A DNA stretch of 27,486 nucleotides from Actinomortierella ambigua (taxonomy: Eukaryota; Mortierellomycota; Mortierellomycetes; Mortierellales; Mortierellaceae). The stretch spans positions 1-27,486 of the forward strand of contig JAAAJB010000481.1 of assembly GCA_016098155.1 (NCBI GenBank), read 5' to 3'. The position numbers were made by a program, and so were the translations under genes. Positions within the stretch are counted from its first letter, which is position 1, and the number at the start of each line of letters is the position of its first letter. The notes under the pieces are model-generated. The model searched no databases and had not been told where the DNA came from. It saw nothing but the letters and a program-made list of their open reading frames with translations. This document shows, one piece after another, positions 9,596 through 20,179 of this stretch.

Positions 9596-9626
<31 letters not shown>

Positions 9627-10839
9627 CCGATGACGACAAGGTGGCGACCTTGGGCAAGTACCGCTCTGTACAGTAAACGCCATCGGAATGAAACATCCAA
9701 AAGTGGCCATTGTTACACGCGCGCAAGCAGCTGTCGCACGGCTGGGTCACATGGTACCCCAACGTATTGCCACAGCCCAAACAGGCCACGTCGCGGATCC
9801 GACATTTGCAGTTCCGGGTCCGGTAGTCCTCATAGACCAATTGGACACCTAACGGGGCGCGGTCGGTCGAGTACAGCTCGATCCGGGCATCCGCCAACAA
9901 GATCGCCTTCATCCCGCGGTTGCATACCGTCGCCAGACACGATTTGCAGGTGAGTCGACAGACTGCCTTGGCCTGGAACTGAGGATGGAGCGAGGGCGAG
10001 GCGTAGACTTGCGAGGCCGGCGCCACTGCTGCTGGTAGTGATGGTGCTTGTGTTTGGGGATAAGGAGGGAAGAGGGCAGGAGACGCGCCTGATGAGGCAA
10101 GGGAAGGAGGGAGAAGCACGGGTGGAGGTTGGATGGAGGGTGGTGGCGGAAGAAACTGATTCGTGTAGTTGAGATGGGAGAATGATGGAGAAGGAGGTCC
10201 TATCGTGGAGGGCGAAGATGAGTAGTATTGGTAGGCAGAGGAAGACGACGACGACGACGATGATGAGGATGTCGCCACCGTCGTCATCGGAGAAAGGAAT
10301 GAGGTTGGGGAGGCCGATAGAGTCGCCGGCAGGATCATGCGTGGGTGCACTGGGGTGAGCGTCGATAAAAAGGACGAAGGTGTTGTAGGATAAGGGTGGT
10401 TTTGTGGTGGATGGGGTTGTTGCAACGGTAACGGTCCACCGAGCTGCGTCTCGCTCACCATGGTCGATGAACGATATGTCGGGTGGGACTGTCCACTTTG
10501 ACCAATGCTGCTACCACGACTAGCACCTTGGTGCCGGTATTGCTCCTGCTCAGGTGGTGGTGGTGGTTGGCTGACGCTCTGCATCCACGGATCCTGCTCC
10601 CTTGGTCCCTGTGTCGACCCACTGCCACTACTACGGGTCAGACTTTCAAAGTTGTTGTGGGACGCCGACGAGCCAAACGTGCCTCCTTGTGAAGCTAATT
10701 GGCGCCATGTCGAAGAAGAAGAAGAAGAGGATGCGCTTGGGGTAGCAGGAGTCCAAGAAGACTGTCCCCATGCACTATGAGGGCCTTGGCCTGGTGACGG
10801 TCCGTGGGTGTTGTAGATGGGCTGAACACGAGATGGCAT
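8296..10839 (-). CDS. Large FAM72-domain protein with low-complexity flanks, 847 aa
   Basis: One uninterrupted frame from ATG at 10839 to TGA at 8298-8296. The N-terminal 290 residues are Ser/Pro/Gln-rich. Residues about 293-400 match FAM72: CKSC (298-301), RGMKAILLADARIELYSTDR, CKCRIRDVACLGCG with CxxC at 353-356, GYHVTQPCDSC (CxxC 368-371), and NNGHFWMFHSDGVY (376-389), the family hallmark. The Cys pairs suggest zinc binding. Poly-Ser, Arg-rich and Gln runs follow, then a strongly acidic tract (about 690-757) and a helical, Met/Gln/His-rich tail starting IMLWAALHAQEE. Vertebrate FAM72 is about 149 aa; FAM72A binds and destabilises the uracil glycosylase UNG2. Whether the fungal protein does this is unknown. 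No membrane segment or signal peptide is seen. Ordered sequence is limited to the domain and the tail. Confidence 0.85.
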
Positions 10840-12666
10840 GTTGGTAGAAAGTATGGGAAAGATTGAAACTTTTTGGGGAAAAAAAAAGACAGCAAAAAAA
10901 AAAAAAAAAAATAGAGGAGAGGGGCGCAGAGGCCGTGTGTGTGTGTATGTGTGTTTAAACCGAGCAACCTGAAATTGTTAATAGGTGAAGGGATGGCGGT
11001 GGAGTTGATATCTTGGGTGACTAGGCGTCCTTTGCACAAGTCTGCAGGATGTATGTGGTTGGGATAAAAAAAAAAAAAGGGTCAGAGACGCAGAGGGCTC
11101 ATGACTTTTTTGCTGCTGGTGCAGATTCTTTTGCAACAAATGGATTTCACAGTGGGTGTGAGGAGGGTTGCCCCTCCTTTAGCTCAAACAGGCAAAATCA
11201 AAGCTAGGCGGGCATTTTTGGACCTGGGGTAAAGACAGGAGCGTGCGAAATCGTGTTGGGCAAGAATCTGGAATCGGCCTGCTCATACACAGACAAAATG
11301 GCCCGCCTCATCACCATCATCCTGATCAACGCAACGGTTTCTCGCGTGGTAGCAGGTTTGCAGCGCAAGTCGGAGGAGAAAGAATGCTGCAGCCAAAAAA
11401 AAAAAAAAAAAAAAAGAGAGGAAGGGGAGGAGGAGATGTATGTGTATACTTTTCAGAAGGATTGCACCTCTATAGTTCGGAGACGCTCTGTGATAAACTC
11501 CTCTCGCTCGGGCCTCCTCTGGATTGACAGTGTTTCTGGGGCATGTTCCACAAGTACGTCAGGGGCGACCGTGGAGTGGCTTGGCCCTGCCTATATTAGC
11601 CCCGGTAATCAGGGCTTAGAACAAAAAAAGCATCCTACGCCTCCCTTCGATAGAAAGATCCATCGAGGTGTAACCTGTCGTATGCCCGACATCCACATGA
11701 ATATTATTCATCGAGTGAGGCTTCGTCTCTATACAGCCATCTCCTATATGCTAGCGGGGCGTTTTTTTTTCTCTCTCTTAGAAAGAAAAACAAAGTTCAT
11801 AGTCGAGAAGTACCCTCCACAAATACCGCTGAAAGCATAAGGTTTGTTTCATTGCTATTTGTCTTACAATTATTCAGAGTCCTCCCACTGACAATTGCCC
11901 TGACTGAGCCAGCCCTACTCAGTCTAGGCCTAGCCCCCGACAGGATTCCTACCGGACACGTAGGCATCTCATCGAGCACACAGTAAACATGCAACAGAAA
12001 CTTTTACCCACATAAAGGTCATCTGGCGTGCCCTGAAAGCGTCGTCAATAGGCATTGAACAACCAACTTTCTCTTTATTGGAGCCGATCCACATAATGTT
12101 GTGTGAACAGGGATAGAGATGACACAGATGGGCTATATATTGGCTATTGGCACAGAGCAACCGTGCACAGGACCTCTTTATCCTTCTTGAGTTGCTTTTT
12201 TTGCATGCGATCATGCAGGAACCTTGCAGGTATCAAACAGAAGTCAATAAACAGCCTGAATTAAGGGTGATGTTCTCCTTGCGGACTGGCAGGGAGATGC
12301 CGGTACTTTTATTTGAGCCTAGCCTTTGGTCCATCTGCCAAATAAATTGCTCAATGTGGAAAAGATACATCGCAACCATGACTAATACGGCCTTTGGGTA
12401 AATCGTGTGGACACAAGAGTGGGAGGTGGCCAACTGCCGAATGACTGTTAGGGCAGATTGAGCAGCAGCAGACAAGCCCAACTGCCCCTTGGCAGTGCCT
12501 GTACATGTACCTCGCAAACGCTTGTACTTGTGTCTATGCCTGAACATATGGTAAGCATGCACTTTCTTCCTCCTGTTTTGTTGTCATTGGAGCCTTTTCA
12601 TTTTCATGACTACCTTCATCTTCCGGAGCATCCTTTTCCTCTTCTTCACACTCTTCCCCTCCTTCA
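10840..12666. other. Long gene-poor interval
   Basis: The left 200 bp probably hold the promoter of the minus-strand FAM72-domain gene and include an A-run (about 10894-10911) and a short GT tract. A 21-base A-run lies at 11395-11415. Open frames here are broken by simple repeats and show no domain. A short frame from ATG 11298 begins with a signal-peptide-like stretch but runs straight into the A-run. Confidence 0.4.
11395..11415. repeat. Poly-A run, 21 nt
   Basis: Twenty-one consecutive A, followed by GA-rich sequence. No retroelement body or target-site duplication was recognised around it. Confidence 0.85.
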
Positions 12667-13257
12667 CTCTTGTGACGGCGGTATTGTTCCGGTCGTTGCA
12701 CATCTCTGAGAAGGCAAGGGGCGGAGAGTGAAGAGGAACAAGGCCGGATGTCGCGTATCAAGTATTTAATGATGGTGGGTTTGCGCGTCGTCCATCTGGC
12801 ATTGGCTTCCTCCGAACCTATTGTTTCCGACTGTGGGCGTGATCGCACGGATCTGCTGGATCAAGCCGAATAGCATTGTGTTGGCGCAACTGACAGGGTC
12901 GAGCGAGCTCGGGATTGGGACGATTGCATTGGACTGCGCCGCGATAGACTCGTATGTGCCGCCGATGGTTGTATCGTGGTTTGTACAGGTGAATATCCTT
13001 GTCGGGCTGGTGCTAGTTGTGTACTTGATCGTAACTTGGGGCATATTTTACCGATGTCTGGCACCCAAAAGCTGTGCTCGATATTGTCCCTGGAGCCTGT
13101 TTCGAGAGGATGGCCACTATTACAATATTTCAGAGGTGTCGACGAATGGCGTGCTACAACAGGAGGCGCTACACGGTTCATATCCCACTACGAATTGACT
13201 CGTTCTTCGCGTTGACGTATGGCGTCGGGTTTGCAGACCTTGGCGGGCAGCTCTAGC
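12667..13257 (+). pseudogene. Oligopeptide transporter (OPT) pseudogene fragment
   Basis: This stretch is a decayed copy of the middle of the intact OPT gene downstream (it corresponds to about 14688-15247). Matches include LFRSLH, PTVGVIARICWI against PTIGVISWICWI, AQLTGSSELGIGTIALD against SQLTGSAGLGLGTIALD, QVNILVGLVLVV against QVNILVGFVLVV, and SFFALTYGVGFA, present in both. The reading frame changes three times: LFRSLH is in the frame of 12672, ESEEEQGRMSRIKY in that of 12724, the long middle part in that of 12797, and the last part in that of 13074. It lacks the N-terminal segments and everything after the first half of the family domain, including the KIPPR region. It lies about 700 bp before the intact gene in the same orientation, which suggests a tandem or segmental duplication followed by decay. 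Confidence 0.88.
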
Positions 13258-13970
13258 AAATGCTGATGAATCATCAAGAGATGTTATGATTTTGAGAGCA
13301 ATTTTCCCACGCCACTGGACGCGTTCTTCCAGCTCTCTCTCTCTCACTGTGGTGCCCATTTTTTTTGTTTGTGTGCACCTGTAGCCAACAAAAATAAACA
13401 ATGCAGTTTACCTGACATTCAAACAGGTTACAAATTTCTTCCTTTCGGAGCATACAGGAATTCGCTGTTTTTTTTTCTTTGACTGGGCTAGAAACGAATT
13501 CCTCTCCTTCCACAGTCTGTGTTTTAACGGTGCGGGCGAGGAAGGGTGTCAGTAAGCTAGGGGTGGGGCACCTCTGTATGGGCTCCTGCTTTGCAGCCCC
13601 TATTGGTCATCTACTTGGATGAGAAAGCCTGTGGTTTTCGTCACTGATGCTGGGCATTCTATCCCGACGCACGCATGGTCCAACCAATAGAATAGACACC
13701 AACCACGTCGGATGCATGATGTCTCTACCGTTAAATTCCTGCATTGGCTGGGCGGGCATTGCCATGTGGACGTGCTCGGGGATTTATGAGACCCTTGTGC
13801 AAGAAAAGGGGTGCGGGCATCTCTGTCTGGTCCAAATTGAAGGTGGAATCATTATCGGTCTCGCCTGCACAGAGAGGAGTGCATGTGCCCAGGAGGAGGG
13901 AGAGCTGAGTCTTTTGTTTCTCCCGCCTCCTCTAACACTTGTTCACTCTCTCTTAAGCCTTTTCACGGGC
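13258..13970. promoter_or_regulatory. Upstream region of the OPT transporter gene
   Basis: No intact gene is seen. Two possible CCAAT boxes lie here: an inverted ATTGG at about 13603-13607 and CCAAT at about 13681-13685. The frame upstream of ATG 13971 is open back to 13647, but its translation does not resemble an OPT N-terminus, so I treat it as leader or promoter. A CT-rich stretch (13918-13960) precedes the start codon. Confidence 0.4.
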
Positions 13971-16333
13971 ATGGCATCCACAGAAATATTGCACGAAAGT
14001 GGCAAGCCCGTTGGTGATGATGGATTACTCAGCGAAAAGGAGGCTGACTCGGACAGTCAACATGACCATGAAGAGCTCGACAACTTTGATGATGATTCTC
14101 CCATCGACGATGTTCGTGTAACCATTCCCAGTACTGTGACCAGTCGGTTCTGAGGCTATTTGTCAAGGGACACCCAGAAATCATTACTTCCTAACATGCG
14201 CTAGGTACCTACGTCTCTTTGTTTCTCTCTACAGATCATGATGACCCATCAATACCCTGCAACACTTTTCGCATGTGGTTCCTAGGTCTTCTCTTTGCAG
14301 CCATTATCGCTTTTGTAAACCAGTTTTTCAACTTGCGACAGACCACCATCTCCATCGGCTCTTCGGTCGTCGCCCTGTTGACTCTTCCTCTTGGCCACTT
14401 TATGGCTCGAGTGCTCCCAACGAGAAAGTACACCATCTTGGGCTGGTCATTCACGCTAAACCCTGGCCCGTTCTCCATTAAAGAACACGTTCTCATTGGA
14501 ACAATGACATCCGTCAATGCCGGTTCAGCATATGCCGTCGACATTGTCATCCTCCAAAAGTTGTGGTATCATGATCACAAACACTTTATTGCCGGTCTTT
14601 TGCTCGTCTGGACGACGCAAGTTACTGGTTTTGCCTTTGCTGGTGCCTTGCGCCGATTTCTTGTCCGGCCCGCTCATATGGTCTGGCCAGCAAACTTGGT
14701 GACGGCATCCTTGTTCCGTTCGCTGCATGAGCACTCGGATGCTGCTGAGGATGCCAACCGCATACCGCGCATGAAGTATTTTGCGATAGTGTCCTTGTTC
14801 TCGTTTGTCTGGTACTGGTTACCTGGCTTCATGTTCCCTACAATCGGTGTCATCTCCTGGATCTGTTGGATCGACCCAAGCAACATCGTATTGTCGCAAC
14901 TGACAGGATCCGCTGGCCTCGGGCTTGGCACGATCGCCTTGGACTGGTCAGCGATCAATTCATACGTCCAGCCGATGGTGACCCCTTGGTTTGCGCAGGT
15001 CAACATCCTTGTCGGTTTTGTGCTCGTCGTGTTTGTCATGGTCCCCTGGGCCTACTATACGGATCTGTGGCATTCCAAGAATTTCCCAATTCTATCGCCC
15101 GCACTCTTCAAACAAGATGGGTCGCCGTATGACAAGGACCGAATCCTAGACGCGAACCGTGTCTTTGACCGTCAAAAGTATCTCGAGTACGGTCCCATGC
15201 GCATGGATTCGTTTTTCGCCCTGACATATGGTGTCGGCTTTGCGGCACTGATGGCAACCGTGGTTCATGTGGTGCTCTACCATGGCAAGGAGCTCGTCGT
15301 GCGGTGGCGATCGGCTCAACATGAGCTCAAGGAAGACGTCCACACACGGCTGATGCGTGCATATCCCGAGGTGCCAAACTGGTGGTATGGTGTCCTTTTC
15401 GCGATCACGATTTCGCTGACGTTTGTGACCTGCGTGGTCTTCAAATACATGCCATGGTGGGCGGTGATCCTGGCGCTAGCGATCGCAATCTTCTTTGTGC
15501 TACCGGTCGGGATTGTGACGGCGGTGACGAACCAGCAGCCAGGGCTTAACATTATCACCGAGTACGTGATCGGGTACATCATGCCGGGGTATGCAATCCC
15601 CAATGTCACGTTCAAGACATATGGCTACATTGTCAATGTGCAGGCGCTGGCGTTTACGTCGGATCTGAAGCTGGGTCACTACATGAAGATCCCGCCTCGG
15701 ATCATGTTTGCGGCCCAGGTTGTGTCGACACTGATTTGCTCGTCGGTCAACTTGGGGACGGCGACATGGCTGATCACTACGCGCCCTTATGTCTGTACGC
15801 AGCAAGGATATCCGTTTACGTGCCGTAACACCAACACATTCTACTCTGCATCGATTATATGGGGTGCCATCGCGCCTGCGCGTGTCTTTGGCCATACAGA
15901 TGGGGCTTTGTACGCCTCTGTCCAGTGGGGATTTCTGTTTGGGGCGTTGATCCCAATCCCTTTCTGGTACCTGCACAAGAGGTTTCCTCACATCCGATGG
16001 CTCGGTCTGATCCACTGGCCTGTGCTCCTCACGGCGACTTCGAGCATGCCTCCTGCACTACCGTACTTTTACGCCAACGGCATCTTTGTGGGCTTCATTT
16101 TCGCGTATTGGATCCGTAGACACCACCATCGTTGGTGGGCTCGGTACAACTACCTGACATCGGCGGCGATGGATTGTGGACTTGCCATTTCGGCACTGGC
16201 CATCTTTTTCTGCTTGCAATCATGGGGCGGTGCATTTCCCCACTGGTGGGGAAATCCTCAAGATGAACTGATTGACCATTGCCCCCTTGCCACAGCACCT
16301 CTAAATCCTCCACCCAAGCAAACAGGAACATGA
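13971..16333 (+). CDS. OPT-family oligopeptide transporter, 752 aa
   Basis: Two exons: 13971-14130 and 14235-16333. The acceptor (CTCTCTACAG) is strong. The donor GTACTG at 14131 is weaker, but it is the choice that restores phase and gives VTIPNHDDPSIPCNTFRMWF, close to the family's entry motif. The N-terminus is acidic and cytosolic. About 12-16 hydrophobic segments follow. Family landmarks are NPGPF (129-133) with IKEH, SQLTGSAGLGLGTIALDWSA, FFALTYGVGFA, VTNQQPGLNIITEYVIGYIM, FKTYGY, and KIPPR (538-542). Fungal OPT proteins are proton-coupled plasma-membrane importers of small peptides, in some cases glutathione; the substrate cannot be read here. The tail HCPLATAPLNPPPK is typical of the family. 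AATAAA at 16362-16367 is a likely polyadenylation signal. Its decayed partial copy lies upstream. Confidence 0.95.
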
Positions 16334-18194
16334 TACCATAGCATCAGGCGTGGGCGCGCCTAATAAACAAAACAGTGCAGGTTCAGCCTTCTCCCTTCTC
16401 CTCTGCCTCTTATGTCGCTATGTCTCTGCATCTTTCTTCTCTCCCGCTCTGTCCTCTCGCTCTGTCTCTCATGCGCCCAATTTTCTCTCTCTCCCGCTAA
16501 AGTTCTCTCTGTCCCGCCTCACTCGCAACCCTCAACTCTCCAATCTCTCCGCTCTGTTTCTCGTTCTCGCTCTGACCCCTCCCCCCTTCATTCACCTCGT
16601 GGATTGGGCTGTACGTGTGGCTTTGGCCAAGCCACGCTGATCGGGTTACAAATTAGGGAAAGGGCACAGGACAAGTCAGACAGAAGACCGTTCTTCCAAG
16701 GAAAGGGAAGGTTGGATCCCCTCCCCCTGTCGATGGGGTATGCAACCTCTTCGTTGGTGGTGGATATTCACGTTTCCAAGGATGAGATCTATTTTGGATT
16801 CATTTTCATTGCCCACATCCTCAGTCATACATGGCTATCTGGGATCAGAGTTGGGGTCAGGTGCACTAAACTCATTCTTAAGACTTACAAAGGGTTCTGT
16901 ATCAAAATAATACTACTATTAGAAACAAAATGCAACGAGTGGAGGAAGATAGAGAAAGAGAAAGAGAGAGAAAAAAAAAGAAAAGAAAAGAAAGAGAGAA
17001 AGAGAACCATGAAGGCTGAAAACGACAATCGGTTTATACAACGGTAGCTCATGGGAGAAAAAAAAATCAGTATACAAAAGAGGTAAGGGGGTATGGATGC
17101 GGTATGCAATATCTCCACTTTTTTTTTTTTTTTTTTGCGGGATGGAATCCAGGGTAGCTTTGATGCTGTGCATATTGAGGCGCTGCCAACGATATGCCCA
17201 AAGAGCCAATCATGCTTGATTCGTTCGCTGCTTATAGCCCGTACAGTGGAGGAAGCAGGTGATATCCTCAATACTGGTGCCTGAGCTCCTGGGACAAGGG
17301 TGTGGTGGCATCATTGGTTTCATGGGCACCCCGAAGGGAAAACGGCCAGGGGGCTTTGGCTCTCGGTAACCAGCATTTCGTTTGTCAGTTTGTCAGACAA
17401 TTGACTGTCTTAGCAATCTCTGTATTTTTTGGTGGATTTAGTGAAAGCACATGTGGGGAAGGCAGAAAAATCTGAGTTTACGTTGAGTACAGAAAGGGCA
17501 TTGGACGCCACTGCAGGAGTTAAAGCGAACGACAGATAGGCTTACAAACAGAACTGGAAGAATGTAAAACAAAAATAGTGTCTTACAACAATGAGGGGAT
17601 GCAAAAAGACATAAAAACGTAAAGACCTCCCCCGTTACCAGGCATTCTCTCTTCCCTTTTCCGTTCATTGAAGTTCTATTCTTCATCTGTATTCTAATCT
17701 ATCCGCGGCTTCGTCTTGCATGCCCAATATCTTCGGCCAGCCTCCATTCTTCTTTTCTTTGATTGTATAACTCGCAAAGCACACACCTTCTATCTCCTTC
17801 ACCTTTTTCTGTGTTTTTGTTTTCTGAAGTTCCTTGATTCGTGAACATAACATTTATACTACAACAACACTGCAGCAGCACTACAACACTCGACCTTTGT
17901 CTCGGACTGTCCTCACCACACCCATCCGCTCGTCCACCTCTTCCACCTCTTCCACTCTTTCTGCCCCTTCCACCTCCCCTCCCTCTCTCAACTCGACACA
18001 ACCCCACCTCAAAGACTCTTTGCTGGGCTAGACCCTTGCACTTCCCTTCCTACAAACACTCATCTCCCCGTCTCGCCCCCCCCTGGTGTGCCTGAGCGTA
18101 TTTACGCTCCACTGCTTGCTGGTGACTTCAACCACCAGTTCCGACTCAATCCCCTATAAGCAACACAGACTCTCCATTCAAATCTTCCGTCGAC
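16334..18194. other. Long pyrimidine-rich intergenic region
   Basis: The left part carries the OPT 3' UTR and a CT-rich stretch (16380-16590). A purine-rich stretch lies near 16950-17010 and a T-run near 17119-17136. No coherent coding exon was found on either strand. From about 17700 the DNA is again CT-rich, with repeated TCCACCTCT-like units near 17932-17955, and forms the leader and promoter of the Zn2Cys6 gene at 18195. Confidence 0.45.
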
Positions 18195-20123
18195 ATGCCT
18201 CGCCCACGCTCCACAGATGACACTGGCTTTAGGCCCTTGGGTGCAGCAGTGGCTCTCGTACCTCCATCCGCTGTAACTGACCTTGGGGTCACGTTAATAG
18301 TACCTGAGATGGATCAATCTTCCAAGGCTGCTGTCCAGCCGCCGCCAGTGACGCGCCGGCGCCACAAAGTGGCTACATCCTGCAATAGGTGCCGCCAAAA
18401 CAAGGTACATAGTGCTGTTTCATCTCGTCCAGAAGATTGGAAATACTCCGTTTTTGTTTTTTTTGCTGCTTTTTCTCTTGGAGCCTGTGGATTGAGCCTC
18501 CGCATTCCGAGTATATGTTAGGGCATCCAATAGAGTACCTGGATGCTAACATAACAATTTTTTCTGTTTGCTTGATTACAAACTACACAGCGGAGGTGCG
18601 ATGGAAATCTCCCCTGTGCCAACTGCAAGCGTGCCAATGCTGACTGTCGCTACACAGACGCACAACAATCCAGATCATTGTGGGGAGACACCCCGCTCAG
18701 CGCCGAGAAGGTCATGGGTCACAGACGATCGATGCAGGAGGGAAGGGCCCCCTCGCCCCCATCGCCACAAGAGCAGCACGACCCCTGCCCTCTGACCACA
18801 GCTTGTCCATCTTACGAGGATTCCCCCATGCTGTCTCGCCCTTCCTCACCTTCGACCACCAGCAGCAGACGGGGTGATTCGCCACGGATGAACCCTCTTT
18901 CCTCCAGCACAAGGAAAGACAGGCGTCGATCGGTAAGGGCAAGTTCTGTGCCCGAGCTGCAACAGCAGCAGAGAACACAGAGCATGTACGAATTGGATCA
19001 TCATCGTCATCGTCATCATCTCAGTGAACCAACGAGTCCTCAAAAACCACTCCTTGATATTCAGTTGGGCCATTGCGATGACTGCACTACCCACCATAGT
19101 CAAGGCCAATCTTCCTCGGTCCACGGTTCCATGACAACGTTTCGACCATCGACTTCTGCCTTTACTGTTGGCGATGAGTGCTCGCCAATCCGGTGGGGCG
19201 CAGTGCCTGCTTTGTTCGATGATGCTGGTGCCATGGGTGGCTTGGATTCGTTGCTAGAGTTGTCGCCAAAGACACAAGCTCCTTCTTCCTGGCTTTGGCC
19301 TGAACTGAGCCCTCTGCCGTCGCTCGAGTCCGCAGATCCATCGTCGGCCATTCCGGCTTATGCTCCTCCCTCAGTGGCTGCAAGTAACAACGATACTCCC
19401 TCATCCCAGTCGTCTCTCGCCGACCTTGGCCAGCAGCAGCAACAGCAACAGCATCAGCAGCAGCAGCAGTACTCGCCCTGGAGTGACTCGAGCTACTTGT
19501 CACCAACTGTCTCCACTACTTTCCAAGAAGCGCCCTCACCTTCAGATCCCGGCTTGTTGTTCCTGTCCTCGCCGCCCTCACCTTCGTCTACGTCGCCGCA
19601 AGCATTGATGCAGCCGCTCACAGTTCCGGTGACGACGACAGATCCATTACTAGCCTTTGCTCCAATGTCCTTCCAGCCCACCCAACCAACAGCGACTCTG
19701 CAGCTACCACCGGCAGCCATTCCCTCACATTCACTTGAGCAAGGTCTGGTGGACACAACATTACTCAGCTCGTTCTTGTCGCTGGCCTTTGGATCCGGAA
19801 CGATTGAGGCACCATCACCCTCGCCCGCCTCGTCAATTGCCCCAACAACACCCTCTGCAATGCCTGACAGTGCCGACACGAATGTTCATGGTGTTCAACC
19901 GGGGAAGGTCGATGTCCTCGTGGGAGCGCATCCCGCTGACTGCGATGAGGCGGCGGTGGCAGCAGCGATAGCAGCAACGGCACCAACGGTAGCACCCTTC
20001 AAGCCAAAGTTGTTGACGGAGGACACCGAGATGTTGCCGGATATGATACCATCTGATTGGTTGGCGGCCGAGTCTGCAAGTGCCTTAGAGTGGATGATGG
20101 GTGTTTCATCCTCCCCGAACTAG
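18195..20123 (+). CDS. Zn2Cys6 transcription factor, short form without a visible middle domain
   Basis: Two exons: 18195-18404 and 18591-20123; the intron GTACAT...ACAG (186 nt) is phase 0; the product is 580 aa. Spliced, the zinc cluster is Cys63-x2-Cys66-x6-Cys73-x5-Cys79-x2-Cys82-x6-Cys89 (CNRCRQNK | RRCDGNLPCANC), preceded by a basic stretch RRRHKVATS. WGDTPLSAEKV follows at 101-111. The remainder is Ser/Pro/Gln-rich with a Gln run (LGQQQQQQQHQQQQQ). I see no fungal-specific transcription factor domain. The C-terminus has acidic-hydrophobic segments (EDTEMLPDMIPSDWLA, ALEWMMG) that resemble activation domains. It should be a nuclear DNA-binding regulator of CGG-type sites; targets are unknown. 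The start ATG 18195 has a good context. It is a paralogue of the gene at 25087. Confidence 0.9.
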
Positions 20124-20154
20124 AGGTTAATATTTGACCACTTATACTCCGCAG

Positions 20155-20179
20155 GGAGGTTAGAGTCGTCTTAACCTCC
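20155..20179 (+). other. Perfect 8-bp inverted repeat in the Zn2Cys6 gene 3' UTR
   Basis: GGAGGTTA (20155-20162) pairs with TAACCTCC (20172-20179) around a 9-nt loop, 31 nt after the stop codon. It could be an RNA stem in the 3' UTR or chance. Confidence 0.5.

Noticed and set aside
11253..11840. 195-codon plus-strand frame
   Set aside because: It passes through a 21-base A-run read as poly-Lys, has no recognisable domain, and its codon texture is unlike the real genes.
12243..12330. Second OPT-like relic: translation QPELRVMFSLRTGREMP resembles QPGLNIITEYVIGYIMP of the intact transporter
   Set aside because: Only about six residues match in register, the DNA itself shows little similarity, and the match does not extend in either direction. 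Chance is the simpler reading without an alignment score.
13647..13970. In-frame N-terminal extension of the OPT transporter
   Set aside because: The frame is open, but its translation does not resemble an OPT N-terminus, while ATG 13971 starts the usual acidic cytosolic tail after a CT-rich leader.
16412..17047. 211-codon frame after the OPT gene
   Set aside because: It is made of translated CT-rich and GA-rich simple sequence at each end and shows no domain.
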